The position numbers and the translations under genes were made by a program. From RGIG9115 sp045603225 (GTDB lineage: Bacteria; Bacillota; Clostridia; UBA1381): a DNA stretch of 64,000 nucleotides. Positions 41,876-51,062 of this stretch are shown here, piece after piece. Under the pieces are notes generated by a model. It was not told where the DNA came from. It worked only from the letters and a program-made list of their open reading frames with translations, and searched no databases. The stretch's first letter is position 1; the number at the start of each line of letters is the position of its first letter. The stretch spans positions 45,661 to 109,660 of the forward strand of contig JAZULT010000018.1 of NCBI GenBank assembly GCA_045603225.1, in the 5' to 3' direction.

Positions 41876-43260
41876 TGGTTATATGGAAACCTCAGCCTCG
41901 TCAGGCGGTTTTCCAATCAAGAAATGAATACGAGGTTCTGTATGGCGGTGCAGCAGGAGGAGGAAAAAGTGATGCATTGGTTGCTGAAGCTCTGAGACAG
42001 GTTCATATCCCTCATTATAAAGCGATTTTATTCAGAAAAACATTTCCGCAGCTCAGAGAGCTTATTTTAAAATCTCTTAAAATTTATAAAACGGCATTCC
42101 CCGATGCTGTATACAATTCAACCGAACACGTATGGAAATTCCCGTCCGGAGCAAGGATTTATTTCGGCTCAATGGCAAACAAGGACAGTTACCTTAATTA
42201 TCAGGGGCTTTCATTTGCTTTTATAGGTTTTGACGAGCTTACACATTTTACAAGAGAAGAATACGAGTATCTAATATCTCGTAACCGTGCTGACGGTGAC
42301 GGTGTCAGAGTCTACATAAGAGCAACGGCTAATCCCGGTGGTATCGGTCATGGTTGGGTGAAAGAGAGATTTATAACAGCCGCACCACCAAATACTACTA
42401 TACGATTTAAAACAGAAGTACGTATGCCCGACGGAAAGATAAAGCAGGTTGAACGAACAAGGGTATTTATTCCTTCATCCGTGTTTGATAATCAGGAGCT
42501 GTTAAACAACGACCCGAATTATCTTGCAAACCTTGCCTCACTTCCCGAAGCACAGAAAAATGCCCTCCTTTACGGAGACTGGGATACATTTTCAGGCCAG
42601 GTATTTACAGAATGGAAAAACCATCCCGAAAACGAAGACAGACGAAACACACATGTTATTAAACCGTTTCCTATCCCATCACACTGGAAACGCTACAGAA
42701 GCTTTGACTACGGCTATACAAAGCCGTTTGCAGTTCAGTGGTGGGCTGTTGATGAACAGGGTATCGCCTATCTTTACAGACAGTTATATGGATGCACAGA
42801 CACTCCGAATACAGGTCTTAAAATGGAACCATCGGCTGTTGCAAAAGCAATTAAGGAAATCGAAGACAGCGAGGAGAACGGAAATCATATTATCGGTATT
42901 GCAGACCCTGCTATATGGGACGAAAGCCGTGGCATGGCAGGAACAATTATCAATCTGTTTAATGAACAAGGGATTTACTTCGAAAAAGGTGATAACAAAC
43001 GTATCCCCGGAAAAATGCAGGTTCATCATAGGCTTGCGTTTGATAAAAACGGTTTCCCGATGATGTATGTCTTTGACACCTGTCGTGACTTTATAAGAAC
43101 CATCCCCCACCTTGTATACGATAAAAACAAAGTGGAAGACATTGATACTGACTGCGAGGATCACGACTACGATGCTATGAGATATTTTCTCATGAGAAAT
43201 CCAATCCCTTCAAAGTCACCGGAAATAAAAACAGAACGGTTATACAGTCCGTTCATATAA
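41875..43260 (+). CDS. Phage terminase large subunit
   Basis: 461 residues. The ATPase half has Walker A YGGAAGGGKSDAL near 23, Walker B LSFAFIGFDEL near 120 and the coupling motif ATANPGG near 160. The nuclease half is RNase H-like, with D in RSFDYGYTKPFAVQWW near 280, D in IGIADPAIWD near 345 and D in HDYDAMRYFL near 435. It would pump and cut DNA into a procapsid. All motifs look intact. No portal, protease or capsid gene follows, so the module is an isolated remnant or serves another process. Confidence 0.9.
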   Translation: MVIWKPQPRQAVFQSRNEYEVLYGGAAGGGKSDALVAEALRQVHIPHYKAILFRKTFPQLRELILKSLKIYKTAFPDAVYNSTEHVWKFPSGARIYFGSMANKDSYLNYQGLSFAFIGFDELTHFTREEYEYLISRNRADGDGVRVYIRATANPGGIGHGWVKERFITAAPPNTTIRFKTEVRMPDGKIKQVERTRVFIPSSVFDNQELLNNDPNYLANLASLPEAQKNALLYGDWDTFSGQVFTEWKNHPENEDRRNTHVIKPFPIPSHWKRYRSFDYGYTKPFAVQWWAVDEQGIAYLYRQLYGCTDTPNTGLKMEPSAVAKAIKEIEDSEENGNHIIGIADPAIWDESRGMAGTIINLFNEQGIYFEKGDNKRIPGKMQVHHRLAFDKNGFPMMYVFDTCRDFIRTIPHLVYDKNKVEDIDTDCEDHDYDAMRYFLMRNPIPSKSPEIKTERLYSPFI

Positions 43261-43277
43261 AAGAAAGGAATACAGCA

Positions 43278-44459
43278 ATGAAAAATGAAACAATTAAAAA
43301 AATAACAAATCCGAACAAAAACAGTTTTACATCAGATAATCTTGGTATACGTGCCGGATTAAATGCACTCGGATTTAACAACAACGATATAGGCTGGGAC
43401 GGCGAAAATGTAACATACAAAAACAAAGCTATATTCAAGCCTGACAGAAATGATGACGGTACAACAAAAATTAACACCAAAGGATTTATTGAAGGTGTAA
43501 ATAAAATTTATGGAGATTCCGGAAACTCATTGACAGATGTAACAGCATATGCATCCGGCACCGGTATTTCAAATCTTGTGGAATACGGTGGTGACGGAAC
43601 TGTGTCAGTCGGTGGTGTTCAGGTTCCGAATACTATCATTATTGACGGTCAGGCATATGCTTCTGCTAACGACATAAAAAAAGCCATAACAACAGCTTTC
43701 GGTAACAGTAATATTTACTCTCCTGTTGACGTGTGGAACCGTAATTACGGTGAAAACGGCAAATATACCGAAGACATAGAGAATCTCGTAAGAAGACTTG
43801 TCGACAGAGAAGAATTCAGCTACAATCCTGAGGATGACCCTGTATATCAGTCATATAAAGATATGTACATGAGAAACGGAAGAGAAGCTATGAACGACAC
43901 TTACGGAAGTCTCGCCGCACGTACAGGAGGATATGGAAATTCAGCAGCTATTGCAGCTGCTGACAATGCATATTTTTCTTATATAAAAGCTCTGAACGAT
44001 AAAATCCCCGAACTCTACAGGGATGCTTATGACAGGTATAAAAACCGCTATAAAGAGGATTCTGAAACACTTTCAAAGCTCGGGACTCCAAAAGATATAT
44101 ATGATTTCGAAAATAATGCAAACCGTGATTTAAGACACGATATAAGTGAAGCCCTGAAATCAGACTATCAACGAAATATTGACAACAGAGACTATTTATC
44201 AAAGCAAAAGGAACTGGAATTTGAACGTGAATACAAAAACGGACTTCTTGCAAACGAAATTGCGGCTCTGGAATATAAAAAGCTTCAGGATTCAATAAGC
44301 AATTCTCTCGCCGAGCGAAAACTCGACATAACAGCCGACGCAAACGACGTAAAGAAAAAAGAAATAGCTATCAAGCAGGAGGAAAGCGACAGAAAAGAAG
44401 AACTGCATGGATATGAAATAGAAAAAATAATAGCCCAGATTGCAAAACTCCAGCAATAA
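43278..44459 (+). CDS. Phage-associated coiled-coil protein
   Basis: 393 residues. The N-terminal part contains two short similar segments on the theme GIRAGLNALGFNNNDIGWDG and Gly/Asp-rich stretches. Residues 180-260 (MNDTYGSLAARTGGYGNSAA, IPELYRDAYDRYKNRYKEDS) resemble a protein family that I recall next to terminase and portal genes in clostridial phages. Residues 300-393 are a highly charged coiled coil. It may be a virion or packaging protein of unknown role. RBS AAAGAAAGGAA, 17 bases after the terminase. Confidence 0.75.
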   Translation: MKNETIKKITNPNKNSFTSDNLGIRAGLNALGFNNNDIGWDGENVTYKNKAIFKPDRNDDGTTKINTKGFIEGVNKIYGDSGNSLTDVTAYASGTGISNLVEYGGDGTVSVGGVQVPNTIIIDGQAYASANDIKKAITTAFGNSNIYSPVDVWNRNYGENGKYTEDIENLVRRLVDREEFSYNPEDDPVYQSYKDMYMRNGREAMNDTYGSLAARTGGYGNSAAIAAADNAYFSYIKALNDKIPELYRDAYDRYKNRYKEDSETLSKLGTPKDIYDFENNANRDLRHDISEALKSDYQRNIDNRDYLSKQKELEFEREYKNGLLANEIAALEYKKLQDSISNSLAERKLDITADANDVKKKEIAIKQEESDRKEELHGYEIEKIIAQIAKLQQ

Positions 44460-44468
44460 TCGTGAATA

Positions 44469-44708
44469 TTATTTTTCGATAAGATTCAGTTTTTCGACAC
44501 GTGATAATTTCTTTATTTCCGCTTCGCGGTGCATAGCTTCACTTTTCGTTTCAAAGGTCTCGTGATACGCAAGCGAAACAGGAAGTCTCGAACGGGTATA
44601 TTTTGCACCTTTGCCTGAGTTATGTACCTTTATCCGTTTGTCTATATCATCGGTATAACCGCAGTATAAAGAATTATCAACACATTTTAATAAATATACA
44701 TAATACAT
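44469..44708 (-). CDS. GIY-YIG domain protein, YhbQ/UPF0213 type
   Basis: 79 residues. MYYVYLLKCVDNSLYCGYTD carries the GIY-YIG signature as Y-V-Y and Y-C-G, followed by D.R...HN.GKGAKYTR, the R and E expected of the nuclease core (HREAEIKKL). Stand-alone YhbQ-like proteins may act on damaged or branched DNA, but the role is not settled. RBS AAAGGGAATTAAA. Confidence 0.9.
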   Translation of the reverse strand: MYYVYLLKCVDNSLYCGYTDDIDKRIKVHNSGKGAKYTRSRLPVSLAYHETFETKSEAMHREAEIKKLSRVEKLNLIEK

Positions 44709-44730
44709 TTTAATTCCCTTTACATATATG

Positions 44731-44764
44731 ATTGCCGGGCAAGCAAAACAGTTTGCCCGGCAAT
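44731..44764. other. GC-rich hairpin
   Basis: ATTGCCGGGCAA pairs with TTGCCCGGCAAT around a 10-base loop. There is no T run. It sits between the GIY-YIG gene start and the miniature element. Confidence 0.6.
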
Positions 44765-44769
44765 CAACA

Positions 44770-45044
44770 TAGCCTAAGCGACCAACACTAAAGACGCTTG
44801 AAACAACGTAATTCCGCCATCTTTTAGCTTGTCGTCCTTGAAAGGCGAAAGCATTTCTTCGTCCTCCGCACCAAAATATGACCGAAATTCCATCCGTTTC
44901 AGGTCATACGAGTTCAAAAATAATAAATTTTTGTTCCGGCAAGGCAAAAACGCAGGGAATACTCTCGTATTCGCGAGGATTTTAACGCAGTTGGGACGAG
45001 AATTTATATTTTCAAACCGCCTTTAGTGTTGGTTGCTTAGGCTA
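44770..45044. mobile_element. Miniature inverted-repeat element with internal reading frame
   Basis: 275 bases with terminal inverted repeats of about 30 bases: left TAGCCTAAGCGACCAACACT and right, read inward on the other strand, TAGCCTAAGCAACCAACACT. The right end abuts the SASP stop codon. On the minus strand one frame stays open across almost the whole unit (about 84 codons, ending at a stop in the left repeat); the part after its first ATG begins MEFRSYFGAEDEEMLSPFKD and ends ASLVLVA. A 75-base copy of the left end is at 25631-25705. No transposase is encoded, so it would need one in trans. Confidence 0.82.
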
Positions 45045-45221
45045 TTACTTCATATTCTTTTTATATTCTTCTATCATTTTTTTAACCATTCTTCCGCCGA
45101 TGCTTCCGGCTTCTTTAGCACTGAGATTAGCTCCTTCTTTTGAAAGATTCAATCCAAGTTCGTTTGCCACTTCCATTTTAAATCTCTCATTAGCTTCTTT
45201 TGCCGCCTTATTCTTTGACAT
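45045..45221 (-). CDS. Alpha/beta-type small acid-soluble spore protein
   Basis: 58 residues from the ATG at 45221, which follows AGGAGGAATAATC. It shows the family signatures: FKMEVANELGLNL, including the germination-protease cleavage site around EVANE, and the C-terminal GSIGGRMVKKMIEEY. These proteins coat and protect spore DNA and are degraded at germination. A sigma-G-like promoter lies directly upstream, overlapping the recG stop. Confidence 0.93.
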   Translation of the reverse strand: MSKNKAAKEANERFKMEVANELGLNLSKEGANLSAKEAGSIGGRMVKKMIEEYKKNMK

Positions 45222-45253
45222 GATTATTCCTCCTGACATAAAATTCTCAGTAA

Positions 45254-45282
45254 TAATATGTCCAGGATAATAAGAATTATAC
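45254..45282 (-). promoter_or_regulatory. Sigma-G-like (forespore) promoter of the SASP gene
   Basis: On the minus strand GTATA (45282-45278), 17 bases, CATATTA (45260-45254), matching the sigma-G consensus GHATR-N17/18-CATWHTA. It starts about 33 bases before the ATG. Confidence 0.65.
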
Positions 45283-47312
45283 TAATTCATTATTTCTGCT
45301 TTTTCAATAACCTTCAATACTTTATTTTTCAGGTCTGAGTAGCTTTTTCTTTCTATCAGATTATTCTCGTATATTTCACGCGCCGCTTCCTGAGCTTTTT
45401 TAAGAATATCAGTATCAGTAAATAAGTTTGCAATACGCATATCCGGTAAACCATGCTGACGTGTTCCAAAGAAATCACCGGGGCCTCTGAGTTTTAAATC
45501 CTGTTCTGATATATAGAATCCGTCGTTTGAATTACACATAGTTTCCATTCTCTTCTTCGTTATCTCTCCACCGCCTTGCGCAAAAAGAATACAATATGCC
45601 TGTTCACCACCTCTTCCCACTCTACCGCGAAGCTGGTGAAGCTGAGACAGTCCAAAACGTTCTGCATTTTCTATAACCATAATATTTGAATTAGGGACAT
45701 TAACCCCAACTTCAATTACAGTGGTTGAAACAAGAAGCTGTATTTCTCCTGAGGCAAACTTTTCCATTACTTCATCTTTTTCCTTAGACTTCATTCTGCC
45801 GTGGACTAAACCTATATTCAGTTCAGGATATTTTCCCCGGAGTTTATCCGCAAACTCCGTTGCATTTTCAAGGTCAAGTGTTTCTGTTTCATCAACAAGC
45901 GGACACACTACATATGCCTGATATCCATTTTTGATATTTGACTCCACAAAATTATAAACACGGTTTCTCATTTTTTCATCTACTGCATATGTTTTTACAG
46001 GTTTTCTACCGGGCGGAAGTTCGTCTATTACCGACACATCAAGATCGCCGTAAAGAATAAGTGCAAGTGTTCTTGGTATAGGTGTTGCTGACATTACAAG
46101 CATGTGCGGATTATTTCCTTTAGCACATAATCTTGCCCTTTGATTTACACCAAATCTGTGCTGTTCATCAGCGATAACGAGTCCAAGCTTATTATATACA
46201 GCCTTATCTTCAATAACTGCATGCGTTCCGACAATAACATGAGCACTGCCGTCCGAGATTTTTTCATAAACTTCCCTTTTCTCTTTAGCAGTCTGACTTC
46301 CTGTAAGAAGTACAACATTTATTCCCAGACCATCAAAAATCTCCGTCAGCGTTTCCAGATGCTGACGTGCAAGTATCTCAGTCGGAGCCATCATTACACT
46401 CTGATATCCGTTTTTAAAAGCAAGAAATATGCCGGCAGCGGCAACAACAGTCTTACCCGAGCCGACATCACCCTGAACAAGTCTGTTCATCTGTTTGCCG
46501 GACTCAAAATCATGAACCATATCAGTTATAACCCTGAGCTGTGCATTGGTAAGCTTATACGGGATATTCTTTTTAAATTCTTTTCCTCCTGAAATATTTT
46601 CAAATACTATTCCCGATTCGCGCTCATTTGTCTTTCTTCTGCTAAAGAGAGCAAGCTGAAGCATAAGAAGCTCCTCAAATACAAACCGTTCTCTGGCAAC
46701 TTTGTAGCAATCAAGGTTGTCCGGGAAATGTATATTATTTAAACAAGAATTAATATCCTGAATTTTATATTTTTCAAGCAAATCATCCGGTAGGTATTCA
46801 TTTATTTCACCAACATAATTAAGTGCTTCCGACATGGCGCTCTGAACATTCTTCTGAACAAGTCCGCCTGTAAGTGGGTAAACAGGAACAATTTTTCCTG
46901 TATATTTCCCCTGTCCGGCTTTTTCATATATTGGATTTTCCAGCTGTAATTTTCCTCTCGACTTCCCTACTTTTCCATACATAACATATTTCTGACCGGG
47001 AGAAAAAACATTTTTGACATACTTATTATTAAACCATACAACCTGCATACTCCCTGTTTCATCATAAACAGTTACAGTATATATAGCCATATTTCTTCGT
47101 ATTCTCGTCTCGTGAACAGCAGAAGAAACGGTTATGCTCAGGCATACCGTTTCATTTATCATACAATCTTCAATATTTTTATTTACAGACCTGTCTTCGT
47201 ACGTTCTCGGAAAAAAATAAAGTAAATCTTCCACAGTATGAATTCCAAGCCTTGCAAAAGAGGCGGCACGCGCCGCCCCGATTCCTTTTAAATACTGAAC
47301 ACTTTTATTCAT
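45282..47312 (-). CDS. recG: ATP-dependent DNA helicase RecG
   Basis: 676 residues, the normal RecG length. The wedge/OB domain (about 55-145) is followed by helicase domains with Walker A GDVGSGKTVVA near 283, DEQH near 380 (LVIADEQHRFG), MSATPIPRTLAL, and the RecG-specific TVIEVGVNVPNS and GRVGRGGEQAYC, with RQHGLPDMRIAN near the end. It remodels stalled forks and branched DNA. It begins 10 bases after the fakA stop, in a minus-strand housekeeping operon. Confidence 0.96.
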   Translation of the reverse strand: MNKSVQYLKGIGAARAASFARLGIHTVEDLLYFFPRTYEDRSVNKNIEDCMINETVCLSITVSSAVHETRIRRNMAIYTVTVYDETGSMQVVWFNNKYVKNVFSPGQKYVMYGKVGKSRGKLQLENPIYEKAGQGKYTGKIVPVYPLTGGLVQKNVQSAMSEALNYVGEINEYLPDDLLEKYKIQDINSCLNNIHFPDNLDCYKVARERFVFEELLMLQLALFSRRKTNERESGIVFENISGGKEFKKNIPYKLTNAQLRVITDMVHDFESGKQMNRLVQGDVGSGKTVVAAAGIFLAFKNGYQSVMMAPTEILARQHLETLTEIFDGLGINVVLLTGSQTAKEKREVYEKISDGSAHVIVGTHAVIEDKAVYNKLGLVIADEQHRFGVNQRARLCAKGNNPHMLVMSATPIPRTLALILYGDLDVSVIDELPPGRKPVKTYAVDEKMRNRVYNFVESNIKNGYQAYVVCPLVDETETLDLENATEFADKLRGKYPELNIGLVHGRMKSKEKDEVMEKFASGEIQLLVSTTVIEVGVNVPNSNIMVIENAERFGLSQLHQLRGRVGRGGEQAYCILFAQGGGEITKKRMETMCNSNDGFYISEQDLKLRGPGDFFGTRQHGLPDMRIANLFTDTDILKKAQEAAREIYENNLIERKSYSDLKNKVLKVIEKAEIMN

Positions 47313-47322
47313 ATCATTTTTC

Positions 47323-48978
47323 TCATTCTATTGATATAATATAATAGTAAAGTGGCTGTCCGCCTTTTTTAAGAGAGACTTCACAGTCTTCATAAAGGTC
47401 AGTAAGTTTATTTGTCATATCCTCTGCAGGCTGTTTCTTAGCAGGTTTTCCCTGATAAAGTGTAATAAACTCAGTATCCTCATCCGTCATCTTCTCAATA
47501 AGCTTTTCCGCAACTCCTTCAGGTGATTTTCCGACAGCACTGATTTTGCCTTCAATCATTCCGAGAATATCGCCCTTATTAATTTTATGACCTTCATATT
47601 CAGTATCACGTACGGCAAACGTAACCTGTGCTGTCTTTACTTCTCTCATGGCACGGTTAAGAGCCTTTTCGTTTGCTTCAACATCTTTTTTCGCATTAAA
47701 CGACATCATCGCAGTAATACACTGGGGAACGCTGACAGTAGGAATAACAATAATGTTTTTATCAGAAAGTTCCTTAGCCTGTGCTGCCGCCATTACGATG
47801 TTTTTATTATTCGGGAATATAAAAATGTTTTTGGCATTCACCTTACCGATAGCTTTAAGAAAATCATTCGTACTCGGATTCATTGTCTGTCCGCCTTCAA
47901 TGATTCTTGTAACTCCAAGGTCATATAGAATACCTGATAGTCCCTTTCCTGAGCTTACAGCTATAAAACCGTAATCTGTAAGAGGTTCAGCCTTTTTCTC
48001 CTGCTTCTTATCAGCTTCACCGTTTTTATTCTCAATAATACTACTGTGCTGATGCTTCATATTATCAATTTTAACATCAAGAAGTTCACCAAGCTTAACT
48101 GCCTGTTCGAGTACAAATCCCGGATTATTGGTATGGATATGTACCTTTATTACCTCATCATCATCAATAACCAGCATACAGTCACCTTTTGGTGAAATAG
48201 TGCTTCTGAATTCATCTACATCACTATCAGCTGAAAATCTCTGAATTATAAATTCGGTACAGTACTGGAATTTAATATCCGCATTCTCCACTCTTACTGT
48301 TTTTGTTACTTTTTTGCGTGCAACAGGTGCTTCTCCTGTTGTTTCTATAATACTCTCATTTTTTACATATTCAAAAGCACCTTCAAGAATATAAAGCCAT
48401 CCCTGACCTCCCGCATCCACAACGCCTGCTTCTTTTAACTGAGGAAGCATTTCAGGTGTTTTTTCAAGAGCATCCTTTCCGTACTTTACACAGCTGTCAA
48501 GAACACCAAAAAGACTGTCGTCATTTTTAGCTCCTGCCACAGCCCCTTCAGCAGCAACACGTGCCACTGTAAGAATAGTCCCCTCTGTAGGCTTCATTAC
48601 TGCTTTATAAGCAGCCTCTGCACCTGCTGTGAAAGCATCGGCCAGCTCCTCTGCCGTACATTCATCCTTACCCTTAAGCGACTTTGAAATACCTCTGAAA
48701 ATCTGGGAAAGTATAACCCCAGAATTTCCTCTTGCTCCTCTTAGCGTAGCAAAGGACATTTTATCAGCAACAGCTGATATACCGGTTATTTCATCACTCA
48801 AAACCTCAGCCGCAAGTGCCTGAACAGTCAAGCTCATATTCGTTCCTGTATCACCGTCAGGTACAGGAAAAACATTTAAATCATTCACTTCGTCTTTATG
48901 GTTATATAAGTTGTTCGCCCCTGATACCATCATAAGCGAAAACGTTTTACCGTTTATTTCCGTAATAATTGTACTCAC
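47323..48978 (-). CDS. fakA: Fatty acid kinase subunit A (DAK2/YloV)
   Basis: 551 residues. The N-terminal kinase domain has FPVPDGDTGTNMS near 37 and LRGARGNSGVILSQIFRG near 85, typical of DhaK-L/DAK2 proteins, and the C-terminus has the DegV-like region. With a FakB partner it phosphorylates fatty acids for phospholipid synthesis. The partner is not in the window. It follows the Asp23/YloU gene by 7 bases, the same order as in Bacillus (yloU-yloV-...-recG). Confidence 0.94.
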   Translation of the reverse strand: MSTIITEINGKTFSLMMVSGANNLYNHKDEVNDLNVFPVPDGDTGTNMSLTVQALAAEVLSDEITGISAVADKMSFATLRGARGNSGVILSQIFRGISKSLKGKDECTAEELADAFTAGAEAAYKAVMKPTEGTILTVARVAAEGAVAGAKNDDSLFGVLDSCVKYGKDALEKTPEMLPQLKEAGVVDAGGQGWLYILEGAFEYVKNESIIETTGEAPVARKKVTKTVRVENADIKFQYCTEFIIQRFSADSDVDEFRSTISPKGDCMLVIDDDEVIKVHIHTNNPGFVLEQAVKLGELLDVKIDNMKHQHSSIIENKNGEADKKQEKKAEPLTDYGFIAVSSGKGLSGILYDLGVTRIIEGGQTMNPSTNDFLKAIGKVNAKNIFIFPNNKNIVMAAAQAKELSDKNIIVIPTVSVPQCITAMMSFNAKKDVEANEKALNRAMREVKTAQVTFAVRDTEYEGHKINKGDILGMIEGKISAVGKSPEGVAEKLIEKMTDEDTEFITLYQGKPAKKQPAEDMTNKLTDLYEDCEVSLKKGGQPLYYYIISIE

Positions 48979-48985
48979 CCTTCCG

Positions 48986-49339
48986 TTATTCAGATACTCT
49001 TATTCCTTCAACACGTATATTTACACTTTTTACAGGAATTCCTATTGTTCCCTCAAGAGTGTATCTAACCCTACTTGCAATACTTTTACATACAGACTGA
49101 ATATTTATGCCAAATTCCACTACTATATGAATTTCAACAACTGCTCTGTTTTCATCAATCTGCACTCGTATACCTTTTGTTTTATTATCTCCGTACAGAA
49201 GACTTACTATTCCGTCAGCTCTGTTTCTTGCCGCCATTCCGACAACACCGTAACAGCTTTCAGCAACCGTCCCGGAAATCTGAGCTATAAGCTTCGGGGA
49301 AACGGTTATTGTTCCAAACATATTATCATAGTTAATCAT
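48986..49339 (-). CDS. Asp23/Gls24 family protein (YloU)
   Basis: 117 residues from the ATG at 49339; the upstream in-frame part lies in the gpsA spacer. The Asp23 pattern is complete: TITVSPKLIAQISGTVAESC, GVVGM, VEIHIVVEFGINIQSVCKSI, VNIRVEGIRV. The family is linked to envelope stress and to fatty-acid or cell-wall processes. It sits directly before fakA. Confidence 0.92.
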   Translation of the reverse strand: MINYDNMFGTITVSPKLIAQISGTVAESCYGVVGMAARNRADGIVSLLYGDNKTKGIRVQIDENRAVVEIHIVVEFGINIQSVCKSIASRVRYTLEGTIGIPVKSVNIRVEGIRVSE

Positions 49340-49376
49340 ATTATAATCATTCCTTTCTGTGCACAGAAGCACCATT

Positions 49377-50375
49377 TTACTGTTCCGGCTTCATGTCACG
49401 TGTCATAAGTGAATAAACAGCATCACGCGGCAATAAACCGCCGAAAAGTATATTATAAGCTTCATGCGTTATTGGCATTGAAACATTATATTTAACAGAT
49501 AAATCATATGCCGCCTTAGCCGCATTTACGCCTTCTACGACCATATGAACCTTATCAAGAGCATCCTTAAGTGTCAATCCCTGACCAAGAAGTATTCCGG
49601 CACGTCTGTTTCTGGAATGCATACTGGTACACGTTACTATTAAATCTCCGACTCCGGAAAGACCTGCAAAAGTTTCAGGCTTAGCGCCCATTGCAATTCC
49701 CAGTCTTTTTATCTCAGCAATACCTCTAGTCATAAGTGCCGCTTTTGTATTATCACCGTATCCGAGTCCGTCGCTTATTCCTGCACAAAGGGCAATAACA
49801 TTTTTCAGCGCTCCGCCCATTTCAACACCAATCATATCATCAGATGTATAAATCCTGAAATTCTCACTCATAAGTGTTTTCTGAATCCATGCTGATGTTT
49901 CTTCCGTTTCAGAAGCAACAACATTCATTGTCGGAAGTCCTTTACTTACCTCTTCGGCATGTGACGGTCCGCTCATAACAGATATATCTGCATTCGGAAT
50001 TTCTGATTTATATACCTCTGAAAGTCTCATAAGACTTCCATCTTCAAGACCTTTTGAAATGTTCAAAAGCTTCTGACCGTCTGACACGTAAGGTGCAAGC
50101 TGTCTGGCAGTTGTTCTTGTTGCTATACTCGGTACAACTGTAATTATAAGGTCAGCTCCTGTTACGCATTTCTTGATATCATGCGAACATATTATATTAT
50201 CAGCAAACCGATATCCCGGCAGAAACTCTTTGTTTTCCCTGTCACGGTTAAGTCTGTCTGTTTCGTCCTGTTGCCACGACCACAGAAATATTTCATAATT
50301 CTTCGCAGACAGTAATATCGCCATAGCTGTTCCCCAGCTACCGGAACCAATAATTGCTATTTTCAAATTACTCAT
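49377..50375 (-). CDS. gpsA: Glycerol-3-phosphate dehydrogenase [NAD(P)+]
   Basis: 332 residues. It has the nucleotide-binding GSGSWGTAMAILL at 10-22, SGPSHAEEV near 137, the catalytic K in GGALKNVIALCAGI near 188, and GLSGVGDLIVTCTS with RNRRAG near 245. It reduces dihydroxyacetone phosphate to sn-glycerol-3-phosphate. The acyltransferase PlsY gene is 4 bases upstream, so the two steps of phospholipid precursor synthesis are co-expressed. Confidence 0.96.
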   Translation of the reverse strand: MSNLKIAIIGSGSWGTAMAILLSAKNYEIFLWSWQQDETDRLNRDRENKEFLPGYRFADNIICSHDIKKCVTGADLIITVVPSIATRTTARQLAPYVSDGQKLLNISKGLEDGSLMRLSEVYKSEIPNADISVMSGPSHAEEVSKGLPTMNVVASETEETSAWIQKTLMSENFRIYTSDDMIGVEMGGALKNVIALCAGISDGLGYGDNTKAALMTRGIAEIKRLGIAMGAKPETFAGLSGVGDLIVTCTSMHSRNRRAGILLGQGLTLKDALDKVHMVVEGVNAAKAAYDLSVKYNVSMPITHEAYNILFGGLLPRDAVYSLMTRDMKPEQ

Positions 50376-50379
50376 TCCT

Positions 50380-51048
50380 TTATTTCTTTTTTTGTCCTAA
50401 TTTATTTTCTGTACCCGAAAGAAGTCTTTTTATATTCTCCTTATGACGGAATACAAGCATGGCACCAAGTAATATATCAAACACTATATATATAATATCA
50501 AAATCATTAACTATATACATTCTCACTAAATCTGTGCAAAGATATATAAGTGATGACATTATCGATCCAAAGGAAACGTATTTTGTAATAGCCATTATTC
50601 CGATAGTCAGAACAAACACTACCAATCCTACTATCCAGTTAAGTGCAAGAAGAACTCCAAGACTTGTTGCGACACCTTTCCCGCCCTTAAATTTGAAAAA
50701 CACCGGATAATTATGTCCGAGCGAAACAAAGAACCCTCCGCAAAGTTTTAAATAAGGTAAAACATGCATAGAGTTATTATATGAATCACCGGCCAGATAT
50801 ATACCTGCAAGATGTGATATAAGCATTCCTATCCATACTCCGATACAGCCTTTAAGAACATCAAGAATCAGCGTGACAACCGCAAGTTTCTTTCCGTATG
50901 TACGGAGCATATTTGTAGCACCTGCATTTCCGGAACCGGATTCGCGGATATCTTTTCCAGAAAGAGCTTTTGATAAAATTATGGAAGAATTAACACTTCC
51001 TGCAAGATATGCTATAACACATGTTAATACAATCAATACTATTCCCAA
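50380..51048 (-). CDS. plsY: Glycerol-3-phosphate acyltransferase PlsY
   Basis: 222 residues with about five to seven membrane segments. All three PlsY motifs are seen: GSVNSSIILSKALSGKDIRE (17-36) with SGSGNAGATNMLRTYG, GGFFVSLGHNYPVFFKFKGG near 109, and GVATSLGVLL. It transfers the acyl group from acyl-phosphate to glycerol-3-phosphate to make lysophosphatidic acid. Confidence 0.96.
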   Translation of the reverse strand: MGIVLIVLTCVIAYLAGSVNSSIILSKALSGKDIRESGSGNAGATNMLRTYGKKLAVVTLILDVLKGCIGVWIGMLISHLAGIYLAGDSYNNSMHVLPYLKLCGGFFVSLGHNYPVFFKFKGGKGVATSLGVLLALNWIVGLVVFVLTIGIMAITKYVSFGSIMSSLIYLCTDLVRMYIVNDFDIIYIVFDILLGAMLVFRHKENIKRLLSGTENKLGQKKK

Positions 51049-51062
51049 ATTTCAATTCTCCT

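Noticed and set aside
42524..43063. 179-codon plus-strand frame
   Set aside because: Other-frame reading inside the terminase large subunit, whose nuclease motifs run through the same bases.
44829..45026. 66-codon plus-strand frame inside the miniature element
   Set aside because: The opposite strand frame shows only synonymous differences between copies, which this one does not.
48911..49408. 165-codon plus-strand frame
   Set aside because: Opposite the Asp23 and gpsA genes; composition typical of an antisense shadow.
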